Origin: Pseudomonadota bacterium
GTDB taxonomy: Bacteria; Pseudomonadota; Gammaproteobacteria; Steroidobacterales; Woeseiaceae
Direction: 5' to 3'
NCBI GenBank assembly: GCA_022573655.1
Contig: JACZTO010000021.1
Coordinates: forward strand, 1 to 34,959
Length of the DNA: 34,959 bases
Below, in pieces: positions 1-8,299 of the stretch (its first letter is position 1; every line of letters begins with the position of its first letter). Under the pieces are notes generated by a model that saw only the letters and a list, made by a program, of their open reading frames with translations, had not been told where the DNA came from and did no database searches. The translations under genes and the position numbers were made by a program.

Positions 1-2
1 GA

Positions 3-335
3 GAGGCTCTCAGGGAGCAGAAAAACAGCGGCCATCGATTTACGCTGCGCAGTTTTGAGATGGATGAGAAAAATCCGCCTGACGATGGCGCGGATATCTT
101 TGGCGGCGCAGATGACGGCGCTGTTGCCATCGGCATTGTCAATTGTTCGAGTTGGTCGTGGGGACTCGAGAAAATGATCGGCAACGCCTCGATCGAATCG
201 GAGCACGCCGGCCTTGACGAGGTGTGGATCCAGGTAGACGGATCTCGCCGCATGGCAAAGCTCAGCCGCGGACCGTTAGTCACCCTGGAACGTCGTAACC
301 AGGTGCCGGCCCCTATCGACCCAAAGCGTTTGTAG
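3..335 (+). CDS. 3' end of an unrecognised gene (5' truncated by window edge)
   Basis: The frame is open from the window edge to a TAG at 333-335, so this is probably the C-terminal ~110 residues of a longer protein rather than a gene starting at the ATG at 60. No Shine-Dalgarno precedes that ATG. The segment is acidic and Gly/Ala-rich near residues 20-45 (repeated GAD/DDGA), then has a compact stretch with Trp residues and a hydrophilic C-terminus rich in Pro and Arg. I do not recognise a family and assign no function. It is followed by a ~300-base region without a convincing gene. Confidence 0.5.
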   Translation, partial: EALREQKNSGHRFTLRSFEMDEKNPPDDGADIFGGADDGAVAIGIVNCSSWSWGLEKMIGNASIESEHAGLDEVWIQVDGSRRMAKLSRGPLVTLERRNQVPAPIDPKRL

Positions 336-409
336 GATAAATCATCAGAATTTAATCAGGCCACCATCAGGCACGCCGGCAGCAGGTCAATTAGTGTTGG
401 CGCATGTAA

Positions 410-616
410 ATAGTTCGAACAATCGAACCTGAATCACATGCTGCCCCGGGAGCCCTGCAAAAAGACGAGGAAAAAACTCTCGACATTTTCTTTCCGTTGT
501 CGCCGTCTCCCAGGCAGGTTCAATTATCCTATGTCGACTCCGGCGGTGAGCACACGCTCATAATCGATACACAAGCTGCGCTTGAGGGATTACACCTGGC
601 TAAAGCTGCTGAATGA
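410..616 (+). other. Possible coding remnant without start codon in a 305-base gap
   Basis: The region between 336 and 639 has no gene with a proper start. One frame is open from after the TAA at 407-409 to the TGA at 614-616 (68 codons). Its last ~50 codons read like real protein, with an acidic lysine-rich stretch, then LSYVDSGGEHTLII and an Ala/Leu-rich end. There is no in-frame ATG and no ribosome site. It may be the 3' remnant of a decayed gene or chance. I see no promoter or terminator of note in the rest of the gap. Confidence 0.25.
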
Positions 617-639
617 AAATTGCTGAGAACCGATGATGT

Positions 640-2019
640 TTATTGCTCGAGCACCTGCCCGTTCTGCTTGTAGACAATCCCGCCTTTCATTACGAAGTCG
701 ACGCGCTGCAACAAGTTGATGTGCTTTAGAACATCGCCGCGAACGGCAATAATGTCCGCGTACTTACCCGTCGTGACTGTGCCCCACTTGTCCGAGACCT
801 TCATCATCTTGGCAGGCCAGTACGTCGCCGCACGTATCGTCTCCATCGCCGGAATGCCCATGACGTTGACCCAGACTTCGAGTTCGTTCCAGGTGGACTG
901 GCAATGAAATTTCATCGGAATGCCGCTATCCGTACCAATCAATAAGACGACACCGGCTTCGCGAAGTTGTTTGATCTTGTTGATCAGCGTCGGCTTACGC
1001 TTTGGCGTCAGGTCGAAGTACAGCAATTCTTTCGGATGCTGTATCGACTGCTTGATATCGGCGATCGTGTCGGGCTTAAGCCCGCGATGCCAACAATCGT
1101 TATCAAGGTGCTCCGGGTTGGCGATCACCTGATCGTAATTCCAGAGCCCTTCCACCGTCGGCGTCCAGTAAAGTGGTCCGCCGCGTACTCGTCCTGTAGC
1201 AGTACGCTCCTTTAACAGTTCCATGATGTCGTCCGGATAACCCGGCGCCGCGGCCAAACCCGTATGCTCGAAATTGTCGACGCCAATCTCGAGCCCGCGA
1301 CGGATTTCGTCGGGCCTATGTGAATGTGCAACGACAGGAAGGCCATATTTGTGAGCCTCGTCAACAACCGCTTCGGCCTCTTCGAACGTCATCTCATCCT
1401 GATCGATCAGCTTGATGACATCGACACCCGCTTCCGCAAGCATTTTCACCTTGGCACGCGCGTCGCGCACACCGCTTACTCCCCAGCGAAACGATTCGGT
1501 ATCAAGGTATGGAACATGTTGGATGAAAGGACCGGATATGAACAATCGTGGGCCCGGAATTTCCCCACTTGCGATTCTCTCCCGAACCACAAGGGAATCA
1601 CCCAGCGGCGCACCCAGATCCCGCGCAGTCGTTACGCCGGCAAGCAGTAGCTGCTCAGCCGATGCGGGCATGATTTCGCTCGCGAAGCGGTCCGGGTATG
1701 TCTTATCCCAATGGTCGTAGTCTGAGTGACCGTTGATCATGAGATGGACATGCATGTCCCAGAGACCGGGAAGTACGGACATGCCTTCGGTAGAGATCAC
1801 CTCGTAGTCTGCCGGTACTTCCAGCGTCGCGGTCGTGCCGACCGCCACGATCGATTCACCTTCGACAAGAATGACGCTGTTCGCGATTGGTGGCCCGAGC
1901 AGACCGTCGATCAATCGACCCCCAACCAGCGCCTTTTTCTCCGCGGCTTGCGCGTCAACGCTGGCAAATACTGAAATGACCGTGATCAGGGCCACCGCAA
2001 AAAATCGGATTCCAACCAT
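640..2019 (-). CDS. Secreted metal-dependent amidohydrolase (imidazolonepropionase/Sgx9260-type prolidase-like)
   Basis: 459 aa with an N-terminal signal peptide (hydrophobic core ~4-20, AQA cleavage site near 24-26), so probably periplasmic. It shows the amidohydrolase-superfamily pattern: beta-sandwich start, then HVH at 90-92 (metal site), VIKL with Lys203 (the position of the carboxylated bridging Lys), AHSH with His232, FEHTG with His252, and GTDSG with Asp364. The C-terminal KYADIIAVRGD region closes the beta-sandwich. Such enzymes hydrolyse dipeptides, N-acyl amino acids or cyclic amides; the exact substrate cannot be read. The ATG at 2019 has a GGAG seven bases upstream and lies 15 bases after the class V enzyme, so it is the last gene of a three-gene minus-strand operon. 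Confidence 0.85.
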   Translation of the reverse strand: MVGIRFFAVALITVISVFASVDAQAAEKKALVGGRLIDGLLGPPIANSVILVEGESIVAVGTTATLEVPADYEVISTEGMSVLPGLWDMHVHLMINGHSDYDHWDKTYPDRFASEIMPASAEQLLLAGVTTARDLGAPLGDSLVVRERIASGEIPGPRLFISGPFIQHVPYLDTESFRWGVSGVRDARAKVKMLAEAGVDVIKLIDQDEMTFEEAEAVVDEAHKYGLPVVAHSHRPDEIRRGLEIGVDNFEHTGLAAAPGYPDDIMELLKERTATGRVRGGPLYWTPTVEGLWNYDQVIANPEHLDNDCWHRGLKPDTIADIKQSIQHPKELLYFDLTPKRKPTLINKIKQLREAGVVLLIGTDSGIPMKFHCQSTWNELEVWVNVMGIPAMETIRAATYWPAKMMKVSDKWGTVTTGKYADIIAVRGDVLKHINLLQRVDFVMKGGIVYKQNGQVLEQ

Positions 2020-2034
2020 GACTGTCTCCGCTAG

Positions 2035-3213
2035 CTATCTAACGATCCGTCTGACCGCCGATACCGCCTGATCAATTTCAATCTCGGTGTTGTAGTAGTG
2101 TGGCGACAGACGCAACGCCCCGGTAACGTTCTTGTTATCGTAGTCAATCACTGCATACTCCCGCCCCTGCGCTGATGTGTTCACTCCCTGGACGCGCAAA
2201 GCGGCGACCACCTTGAACGGATCAACCCCGTCAATCGTAACAGTCACAATTCCACAGAGTTCTTCGTTGCCACCCAACACTGTTACTTTGTTGATCCTGG
2301 CAAGTCCCTCCCGAAGTCGACGCACCAAGTTCTGTACACGAAGGCGAATCGTTTCCAGGCCGACATCGCTCGCGTAAGCAGCTGCTGATGCGGTGCCAAG
2401 CACATTCGCCCAGGCAAATTCCCAAGTCTCAAAGCGCTTCGCACTGTCAACAGCCTGGTAGCTGTCCGGGCCGGTCCAGCTTGCGCCTCTCATGTCGATA
2501 AAAAGCGGTTCAAGACCTTGCTCCAGCAGTCTGTTCGACACGTAGAGAAAACCTGAACCACGCGGGCCACGTAAGAACTTGCGTGATGTAGCTGACAGGA
2601 AATCGCAGCCGATGTCCACAACATCGACAGGCATCTGACCAACCGACTGGCAGGCATCAACCAGGTAAATGGTGCCAACGCTGCGGCAGATGTCGCCAAT
2701 AGCTTTGACATCCTGCTCAAGGCCGGAGTTTGTTGGCACATGGGTAACGCAAACCAACTTAGGCTTGTGTTTGTCAATCAGGTCAGACATGACCGCCACG
2801 TCCACACCACCTGCCGCCTGGTCCGGCGCCCGTATTACCTGTACGCCGAGCCGTTTTTGCAGGGATAGGAACTGAATTTGATTAGACGCATAGTCATTGC
2901 ACGTCGTCAGTATGGTGTCGTTGCGCTCGAAAGGAATGGCGGAGACTGCCTGCATGAACGCTACCGTTGCATTTTCCATGAACGCAATATTCCTGGCCTG
3001 TGCACCTATGATTTGCGCTACTGATTTATAGGCCTTCTCTATCGCGTTGCGGCGTCCATCCTGCGCCTCATAGCCACCGAACTTGGTTTCAATATTGAGA
3101 TAGTGAGCGATGGCACCAACCACTCCGGCAGGCATCAAAGCCGCGCCGGCATTGTTCAGGTGCACCATGCCATCGCATCCGGGAGTCTCTTTACGAATCT
3201 TCTCTATGTCCAA
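2035..3213 (-). CDS. Class V PLP-dependent aminotransferase / cysteine-desulfurase-like enzyme
   Basis: 392 aa, fold-type I PLP enzyme. Visible landmarks: VHLNNAGA near 17-24 (typical N-terminal motif), His158 in CVTHVPTNSG, Asp186 and Gln189 in LVDACQSVGQ (PLP ring and phosphate contacts), and Lys212 in SRKFLRGPRG (Schiff-base Lys). This places it with isopenicillin-N-epimerase-like, EgtE-like and selenocysteine-lyase-like proteins; the reaction is not determined. The start is TTG at 3213: the frame is closed upstream by the TAA that ends the CDGSH gene (3226-3228), and AAGGTG sits eight bases before the TTG. The next in-frame Met (residue 16) would cut into the conserved N-terminus. The 12-base gap from the upstream iron-sulfur protein argues for a shared transcript. 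Confidence 0.85.
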   Translation of the reverse strand: MDIEKIRKETPGCDGMVHLNNAGAALMPAGVVGAIAHYLNIETKFGGYEAQDGRRNAIEKAYKSVAQIIGAQARNIAFMENATVAFMQAVSAIPFERNDTILTTCNDYASNQIQFLSLQKRLGVQVIRAPDQAAGGVDVAVMSDLIDKHKPKLVCVTHVPTNSGLEQDVKAIGDICRSVGTIYLVDACQSVGQMPVDVVDIGCDFLSATSRKFLRGPRGSGFLYVSNRLLEQGLEPLFIDMRGASWTGPDSYQAVDSAKRFETWEFAWANVLGTASAAAYASDVGLETIRLRVQNLVRRLREGLARINKVTVLGGNEELCGIVTVTIDGVDPFKVVAALRVQGVNTSAQGREYAVIDYDNKNVTGALRLSPHYYNTEIEIDQAVSAVRRIVR

Positions 3214-3225
3214 GAATTCAACACC

Positions 3226-3885
3226 TTATGCAAAAGAACCATCGAAGCCGATTTTTTTGTGTTGACCGTCACAAAACGGCTTGTTTTTGGAAGCCCCGCA
3301 GCGGCACAGCGCCGTCCTGTTTCCCTGCCACGACCGGCGACCGGAGCTGCCCGTAATCTTGACGTTACCGTTGAGCAATAGCGGACCATTCGGCGCGGCC
3401 TTGATTTGCAGAGTTCCACCGGACGAGGCCTCCGGGTCGCCTGTTTCCCCGACGGCGCCATAGTCGACAAATCCGTCCTCTAAATGAGCATTGTCACAAA
3501 ATGGCTTGTTCTTCGATTTTCCACAGCGACACAGCGCTGCACGAAATTTCAGCCCGGGCGCCTGCTTGGGCGCGCCTTCGATTTCAAGATCGCCGCGAAC
3601 AAATAGCGGTCCGTTGTACGCAACATGCACAGTGTTTTCGTCATCTGCCTGCTCCGGACGTGTGCCATCGGCATGGGCCACCGACAACGCGCCTGTAGGG
3701 CAACGCAGAACGACATCTTCCACCTCATCGTCTGCCGCAAGGTCAGGTTGGCACCACGGTTGTCGTCCGCCAACGAACAGCTCGCCTTTCGCGCGACCAC
3801 ATTCGCCTATGTGAATACAATGCCTGCCATGCCATGACACGTTGGCTCGCTCACCCGGATATTCAATTGCTCTTTCTTTTTTCAT
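3226..3885 (-). CDS. Fer4_19 plus double CDGSH-type iron-sulfur protein
   Basis: 219 aa. The N-terminal ~70 residues carry Cys23, Cys29, Cys45 and Cys62 in the arrangement of the divergent mono-cluster (Fer4_19) domain. Two CDGSH/mitoNEET-type modules follow. The first is Cys119-X-Cys121-X8-Cys130-D-N-A-His134, the second Cys194-X-Cys196-X8-Cys205-D-G-Q-His209. Both keep the three-Cys/one-His [2Fe-2S] ligand set, although the classic DGS/A-H tetrad is altered in each (DNAH, DGQH). The protein is cytoplasmic, with no signal, and likely an electron carrier or redox sensor. Start ATG at 3885 has GAGGA upstream. It is the first gene of the minus-strand operon with the PLP enzyme, suggesting a redox or sulfur-related partnership (inference). 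Confidence 0.88.
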   Translation of the reverse strand: MKKERAIEYPGERANVSWHGRHCIHIGECGRAKGELFVGGRQPWCQPDLAADDEVEDVVLRCPTGALSVAHADGTRPEQADDENTVHVAYNGPLFVRGDLEIEGAPKQAPGLKFRAALCRCGKSKNKPFCDNAHLEDGFVDYGAVGETGDPEASSGGTLQIKAAPNGPLLLNGNVKITGSSGRRSWQGNRTALCRCGASKNKPFCDGQHKKIGFDGSFA

Positions 3886-3947
3886 TTCTATTCCTCATCC
3901 TTAGCATAACGAACTAAATCAACTTAGTCCCGCGAAACGGGGGAACG

Positions 3948-5528
3948 ATGAAACATTCAACGACGCTATTTCTGGCTGTGCTGGTCCTTGCAGCTTGTTC
4001 GAACACCGAGACTCCGTTCGCTGACAAGTTTACGAATCTTGATCCCAACTGGATTGTGACCGCCGAGGAAGCCTACGAGTGGGCCTCGGTTAAGAACGAT
4101 AATCTGCCGACGCTTACCGGCAGCCCCGAGTGGCTCAACTACATGGCATTTCTCGAGGAAGAGTTAACGGGCTACGGTGTCGTCGATGTCATGAAGAATC
4201 GCTGGTCGTTCAAACGCTGGGACACCTCGGACGACCCGACAGATTGGTCACTGCAATCCGACGGTGCCGCTGTTCGCGTCGCCAACTACGGAGCTTATTC
4301 CGGATCGACAGGTCCGGATGGCGTCACGGCCGAATTAATCTACTACGATCATGACAATCCGCCGGACTCGATCGCAGGCAAGATCGTCGTCATTCCGACG
4401 AGACCACACCCAGAGCCGCCATACGATGACGATTACCTCATCAACTATACATTTAACGATTACGAATACGCGACCGACGCCGACACCTATCCGGCACCTT
4501 TCGAGGTGGTCAAACCCGAATTCAGTTTCACTTTCGATATCTGGTGGCAACTGGCTCAGCGGCTAGAGCGAATTCCGCAGGAGGGTGACGCCGCAGGTGC
4601 AGTCATCGTTTATGACATGGCTTATGAGCGCACAAAAGGCATTTACTCTTTTCCCGTGCCATCCTTGTACGACTCGCCCACGCTTGTGTTAGCGCGGGAA
4701 GATGGTGCCAAGGTTATTGCCGATGCAAAAGCGGGCAAGACCGGAACGTTAAGACTCGAAGCAACGTTGCAACCGTCCGAGGCCTATCAACTCATCGCGT
4801 ACCTTCCCGGCAAGGACTACGGCACGCCGGATGATGAACAAATCGTGCTCGTCAACCACACTGACGGACCGTCGATCACGCAAGACAACGGTGCGCTCGG
4901 GTTGCTGGCCATCGTCAAGTACTTCTCGCATATTCCGCAAGAACATCGTCCGAGAACCTTGGTAATTTATCTCGATTGTCGCCATTACATGCCGGGAATG
5001 GAAATCGCGCACGGTGACGCAACGTGGCTGAATCGCTTTCCGGAGGCGAAGGATAAAATTGTCGGCCTGATACAGGCCGAACACCTTGGCGAAATGGACT
5101 ATCGCGAAGTTGACGGCAAAGTGGAGCCAACCGGGCTCGCCGAGCAGTCTTATCTCTGGTCGCGAAACAATCCGCTGCTTATCGACGCGGCGATTGCAGC
5201 CGTCCAGAAATACGGTTGGTCTCGCGCACAGGTGGCTGTGCCAGAACGGCCCGGCAAGAACGGCGGCCTGCAGCAAGTGTGGTGGGGAGTCGGCGCGCTG
5301 GGAACTCGCGATACCGGGACGGAAGGCGAACCGCTCAGGCGCTGCAATGTGTGGCATTGCCTGGACGTTCCAGGCTTCGGTCTTGGCGGATTCCTGGGCC
5401 ACTACTGGAGCAGTGACGCGGATATCAGTCGTTGGAACAAGGAACTGTTCCGAAGCCAGGCGACAACCATGACCGAACTGACAGGCGTCTTAATGACAGC
5501 AGACCTGGATTTAATCGAGCCCTTGTAG
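3948..5528 (+). CDS. M28-peptidase-related lipoprotein lacking the Glu-Glu catalytic pair
   Basis: 526 aa. The signal peptide ends in lipobox L14-A-A-C17, so it is a lipoprotein. Residues ~105-270 look like a PA-type insert (KIVVIP, AGAVIVYD), as in M28 aminopeptidases. Residues ~283-520 resemble the M28 peptidase fold: H304-T-D306 fits the HxD metal motif, Asp313 (QDNGALG) the bridging Asp, Glu378 (AEHLG) the later acidic ligand and His485 (LGHYW) the last His. Where M28 enzymes have the catalytic/ligand EE, this protein has R345-H346 in CRHYMPG. It may use altered chemistry, bind peptides, or be inactive. The start follows GGGGGAAC. It diverges from the CDGSH operon across 62 bases holding short inverted repeats (CCCG/CGGG and ACTAA/TTAGT). 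Confidence 0.75.
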   Translation: MKHSTTLFLAVLVLAACSNTETPFADKFTNLDPNWIVTAEEAYEWASVKNDNLPTLTGSPEWLNYMAFLEEELTGYGVVDVMKNRWSFKRWDTSDDPTDWSLQSDGAAVRVANYGAYSGSTGPDGVTAELIYYDHDNPPDSIAGKIVVIPTRPHPEPPYDDDYLINYTFNDYEYATDADTYPAPFEVVKPEFSFTFDIWWQLAQRLERIPQEGDAAGAVIVYDMAYERTKGIYSFPVPSLYDSPTLVLAREDGAKVIADAKAGKTGTLRLEATLQPSEAYQLIAYLPGKDYGTPDDEQIVLVNHTDGPSITQDNGALGLLAIVKYFSHIPQEHRPRTLVIYLDCRHYMPGMEIAHGDATWLNRFPEAKDKIVGLIQAEHLGEMDYREVDGKVEPTGLAEQSYLWSRNNPLLIDAAIAAVQKYGWSRAQVAVPERPGKNGGLQQVWWGVGALGTRDTGTEGEPLRRCNVWHCLDVPGFGLGGFLGHYWSSDADISRWNKELFRSQATTMTELTGVLMTADLDLIEPL

Positions 5529-5531
5529 GCC

Positions 5532-5578
5532 AAAAAAACAGGTCGTACCGATACGCTTCAGAGCGTACCGGTCCGACC
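5532..5578 (-). terminator. Strong hairpin with T-tract on minus strand
   Basis: Arms 5541-5557 and 5562-5578 pair as GGTCG/CGACC, ACCG/CGGT and TACGCT/AGCGTA, with two single mismatches and a TCAG loop. On the minus strand the stem is followed by seven T (A-run 5532-5538), the classic intrinsic terminator for the beta-barrel gene ending at 5590. The plus strand lacks a T-run, but the stem may also stop the lipoprotein transcript ending at 5528. Confidence 0.75.
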
Positions 5579-5589
5579 CTCAGGATTAG

Positions 5590-6141
5590 CTAGAATTGAT
5601 ACTGCAGCCCAACTGAGAATACACCGCTTACGGTGTCTTGCAGTTCGTAACGAGTCCAATCGCCTGTCAATTGAAAGCGCTCGGTGACATCGAATGTTAT
5701 TCCAGCACCAAGAAAAAGGTTGCTGTCTTCAGGGGTCGCCTGGCTGACATTGTTGACTTCCGCATCGCCGTCCCAGAAATACCAACCGGCACGACCCATC
5801 AAGGAGAATCGGTCGGTCAGGGGAACGCTGCCTACGGCACCCAGCGTAAATCCGTCGGCGCTGAGACTCACCGTGACCGGCGTGCCCAAGTCATCAAAGA
5901 CTTGCTCGAAGTCGCCGAAATTATGGTAGCCACCCTCAAGCGAGAAGTAATCGTTAAAACTCCACCCCGCAACAAGTCGATATGCGGTGCTATTCTCATC
6001 GATAACCAGCCCATCAAAATCTTCGCTCAGTTCTGCCTGACCGATGCTGGCGCCGACGTAAAATCCACCCGCCTGGGCGCCTACAGGCGCGGCGAGCAGC
6101 ATTAGTAATGCGGCCGTTGCCGCGTCTTTTCGAATCTTCAT
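5590..6141 (-). CDS. Small outer-membrane beta-barrel protein (OmpA/OmpX-like)
   Basis: 183 aa from the ATG at 6141. Upstream in-frame codons extend the frame but lack a signal peptide, while this ATG has GAGGAT six bases before it and begins a good signal sequence (charged start, hydrophobic core, AQA cleavage near residue 23). The mature protein alternates hydrophobic and polar residues, with strand-like segments (FYVGASIGQAEL, YRLVAGWSF, FSLEGGYHNFG, FSLMGRAGWYFW, NLFLGAGITF). It ends in VGLQYQF with the terminal Phe expected of barrels assembled by BAM. Probably an eight-stranded barrel; the role is unknown. It is divergent from the CadC-like regulator and closed by a strong terminator. 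Confidence 0.82.
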   Translation of the reverse strand: MKIRKDAATAALLMLLAAPVGAQAGGFYVGASIGQAELSEDFDGLVIDENSTAYRLVAGWSFNDYFSLEGGYHNFGDFEQVFDDLGTPVTVSLSADGFTLGAVGSVPLTDRFSLMGRAGWYFWDGDAEVNNVSQATPEDSNLFLGAGITFDVTERFQLTGDWTRYELQDTVSGVFSVGLQYQF

Positions 6142-6255
6142 TGGTATCCTCTCTTTAGGTAGATGAAACTCGATGGCCGGCAAGGTAGTCCAATTGCCAG
6201 TAAACTCGATGAAGCTTCGCTTAAGAACGATGAATGTTTGCTGAATGACTTTTTT

Positions 6256-6274
6256 CTTTATGATTATCATTAAC
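6256..6274. promoter_or_regulatory. Fur-box-like palindrome in divergent intergenic region
   Basis: Read on the minus strand, this 19-bp stretch contains AATGATAATCAT and matches the classic GATAATGATAATCATTATC-type Fur box at 15 of 19 positions. It lies 30-48 bases before the CadC-like gene (6304) and ~115-133 bases before the beta-barrel gene (6141), so either or both could respond to iron. The region is locally A+T-rich, which raises the chance of a coincidental match. Confidence 0.4.
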
Positions 6275-6303
6275 TTACACCGATCATATGACGCGTCGCC
6301 ACG

Positions 6304-8133
6304 ATGACAGATGACTCGGTTGACGATCTTCAAGGCCGATTCCGCGTCCTTGATCTGCAGGTTGACCTCGGTCGCGAGACGGTAAGCCGGGCGAAACAGG
6401 CGATCGATCTGCCAGAACTATCATTTCGGCTATTCGCCGTTCTCATCCGCCACGCACCCCACAGAGTCAGCAAAGATGAATTAATCACCGAGGTCTGGAA
6501 CGACGTGGTCGTTAGTGATGAGACTCTCGCGCAACGCGTTCGCCTGCTGCGACAGGCACTCGGCGAAGACAGTCAGAATCCGCGTTACTTTTCGTCGGTA
6601 CGGGGCCGCGGCTATCGCATGATTTGTGAGGTCAAGCCGGTTGGCGAGGCACCGAGCGGCAACAAAACCAAATATGGCTTTATCGGCGCGGCACTGGTCG
6701 CTGTCACAGCGCTCCTGTTCTTCAACAATCTGCAAGATGATTCGCCACCCGCGCCATCAGAGAATTCCATCGCCGTCCTGCCATTCGCAGACTTAAGCGC
6801 CTCTCAAGACTACGGCTACTTCGCCGACGGAATGCAGGAAGAACTACTGTCCCGCTTAACCGACATAGGCGGCCTGGATATCTCGTCGCGCACTTCCGTC
6901 GCGCCCTACCGCTACACTGACCTCGGTATACCGGAGATTGCCGAGCGGCTTGGCGTCAGCGCCATCATCGAAGGCAGCGTTCGTATCGACGGAGACCGGG
7001 TACGAATCACGGTTCAGCTGATCGACGCGCAGTCAGATCAACATTTGTGGGCGGATAATTTCGACAGCACGCTGTCGGTACAGAACATATTTTCAATCCA
7101 GGAAGAGGTAGCCACGCGAATCGCAGAGGCAATGCAGCTCGAGTACATGAGAGATGCCGAGCCCGAACCCGTGCAACTGCCGACCGGCAGTCTGGACGCC
7201 TACTCCGCGTACCTCCTGGGTCGTTATCATACGTTCAGGCAGACGCCCGACGATCTTGAACTTGCGGTCGCGAATCTTGAGCGGGCGACAACTCTGGACC
7301 CGGAGTTCGCCGAAGCGTTCGCGTCACTTGGCTGGGCCTACAGTTTCCTTGGCACCAGTTATGGAAACGTGCCACCCCGTGAAGTCTATCCGCAGGCAAA
7401 AGAGGCCGCGCTGAATGCTCTTGCGCTGGACAGCGATCTGGCTGATGCGCGCACACTCTACGCAGACATCCTGACCTGGTATGACTGGGACTTCGATGCG
7501 GCCGAACGTGAGTATAAAAAGACGCTGCAACTCGATCCTCTCAATGTGCTCGGCTATGCACTGTTCCTTGGCTCCCAGGGAAGACATGTGGAAGCGATCG
7601 AGTTGATCGAACGCAGGATACAGGCGCAACCTGACGATATTTACGTTCGAGTCAATGCGGCGTGGCGATTTTTGAGTGCGGGTCAGTATGAAAGAGCGCT
7701 TGAGGAAGCAGTGCTTGCGGGAAACCATCCAGATGCCCCCGCAGTGCTCGGCTGGGCCACGCATGCGCTCGGAGATACACAAGGCGCAATCGGAGTTTTC
7801 GAGTCGGACCTTGAGGATCGGGGTCGCTTGCCATCACAACTGTCCAGGCTTGCGATTGTCTATTTTCTGTCAGGTCGCGACACGGAAGCAAGCGAACTGT
7901 TGGCGGAACTCGAAGCCATAGCTTTGAGGGAATACTTCTCGCCGGCATTACTGGCCGAAGTGTATTTCGCCGCGGGCGATGTCGACAACGGCTTTGTCTT
8001 TCTTCAACGTGCGGTGGACGCCAGGGCCAGGGAAATGATTTTCCTGCAGGTTAATCGTTCGCTGAATGACTGGCATGATGATCCACGCTACCTGGACTTG
8101 GTTAAAGCCATCGGTTTTCCGTCACTGCAATAG
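6304..8133 (+). CDS. CadC-like winged-helix regulator with TM helix, TolB-like domain and TPRs
   Basis: 609 aa. Residues ~10-110 form an OmpR-type winged helix (DELITEVWNDVVVSDETLAQRVRLLR region, then SVRGRGYRM). One TM helix follows at ~125-141. Residues ~155-280 are the TolB N-terminal/FlgO-like domain seen in this family (SIAVLPFADLS, YFADGMQEELLSRL, IIEGSVR, VRITVQLIDA). Residues ~290-600 are TPR-like helical repeats (ATTLDPEFAEAFASLGWAY and similar). This is the build of ToxR/CadC one-component regulators: cytoplasmic DNA binding, periplasmic sensing, no phosphorelay. It is divergent from the small outer-membrane protein, a likely target (inference). The signal sensed is unknown. Confidence 0.85.
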   Translation: MTDDSVDDLQGRFRVLDLQVDLGRETVSRAKQAIDLPELSFRLFAVLIRHAPHRVSKDELITEVWNDVVVSDETLAQRVRLLRQALGEDSQNPRYFSSVRGRGYRMICEVKPVGEAPSGNKTKYGFIGAALVAVTALLFFNNLQDDSPPAPSENSIAVLPFADLSASQDYGYFADGMQEELLSRLTDIGGLDISSRTSVAPYRYTDLGIPEIAERLGVSAIIEGSVRIDGDRVRITVQLIDAQSDQHLWADNFDSTLSVQNIFSIQEEVATRIAEAMQLEYMRDAEPEPVQLPTGSLDAYSAYLLGRYHTFRQTPDDLELAVANLERATTLDPEFAEAFASLGWAYSFLGTSYGNVPPREVYPQAKEAALNALALDSDLADARTLYADILTWYDWDFDAAEREYKKTLQLDPLNVLGYALFLGSQGRHVEAIELIERRIQAQPDDIYVRVNAAWRFLSAGQYERALEEAVLAGNHPDAPAVLGWATHALGDTQGAIGVFESDLEDRGRLPSQLSRLAIVYFLSGRDTEASELLAELEAIALREYFSPALLAEVYFAAGDVDNGFVFLQRAVDARAREMIFLQVNRSLNDWHDDPRYLDLVKAIGFPSLQ

Positions 8134-8159
8134 ATTTACCGCCGTCAACTTAATTCGTT

Positions 8160-8180
8160 AAAAAAGCCCAATTCGTGGGC
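8160..8180 (-). terminator. Short hairpin with T-tract facing minus strand
   Basis: GCCCA (8166-8170) pairs with TGGGC (8176-8180) around an ATTCG loop. On the minus strand the stem is followed by six T (A-run 8160-8165). Both flanking genes are on the plus strand, so it would end an antisense transcript or be fortuitous. Confidence 0.3.
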
Positions 8181-8299
8181 CCGCCCCTACTGCTTTATAT
8201 TTGAATCTGCCTGACATTGTTACATCTTTGATAAATCGTAGCATTTTTGCGATCAATTGCCGGTATCATGCCTACTTTCTGCGCTAGAAAAAGAAGCAA

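Noticed and set aside
4749-5402. Minus-strand ORF of 217 codons inside the M28-like gene
   Set aside because: Antisense shadow; no signal, motifs or ribosome site, and the plus frame carries the family motifs.
5638-6105. Plus-strand ORF of 155 codons opposite the beta-barrel gene
   Set aside because: No start signal; the minus frame has a signal peptide, beta-barrel pattern and terminator.
6142-6333. 64-residue N-terminal extension of the beta-barrel ORF
   Set aside because: It would bury the signal peptide; GAGGAT before the ATG at 6141 marks the true start.
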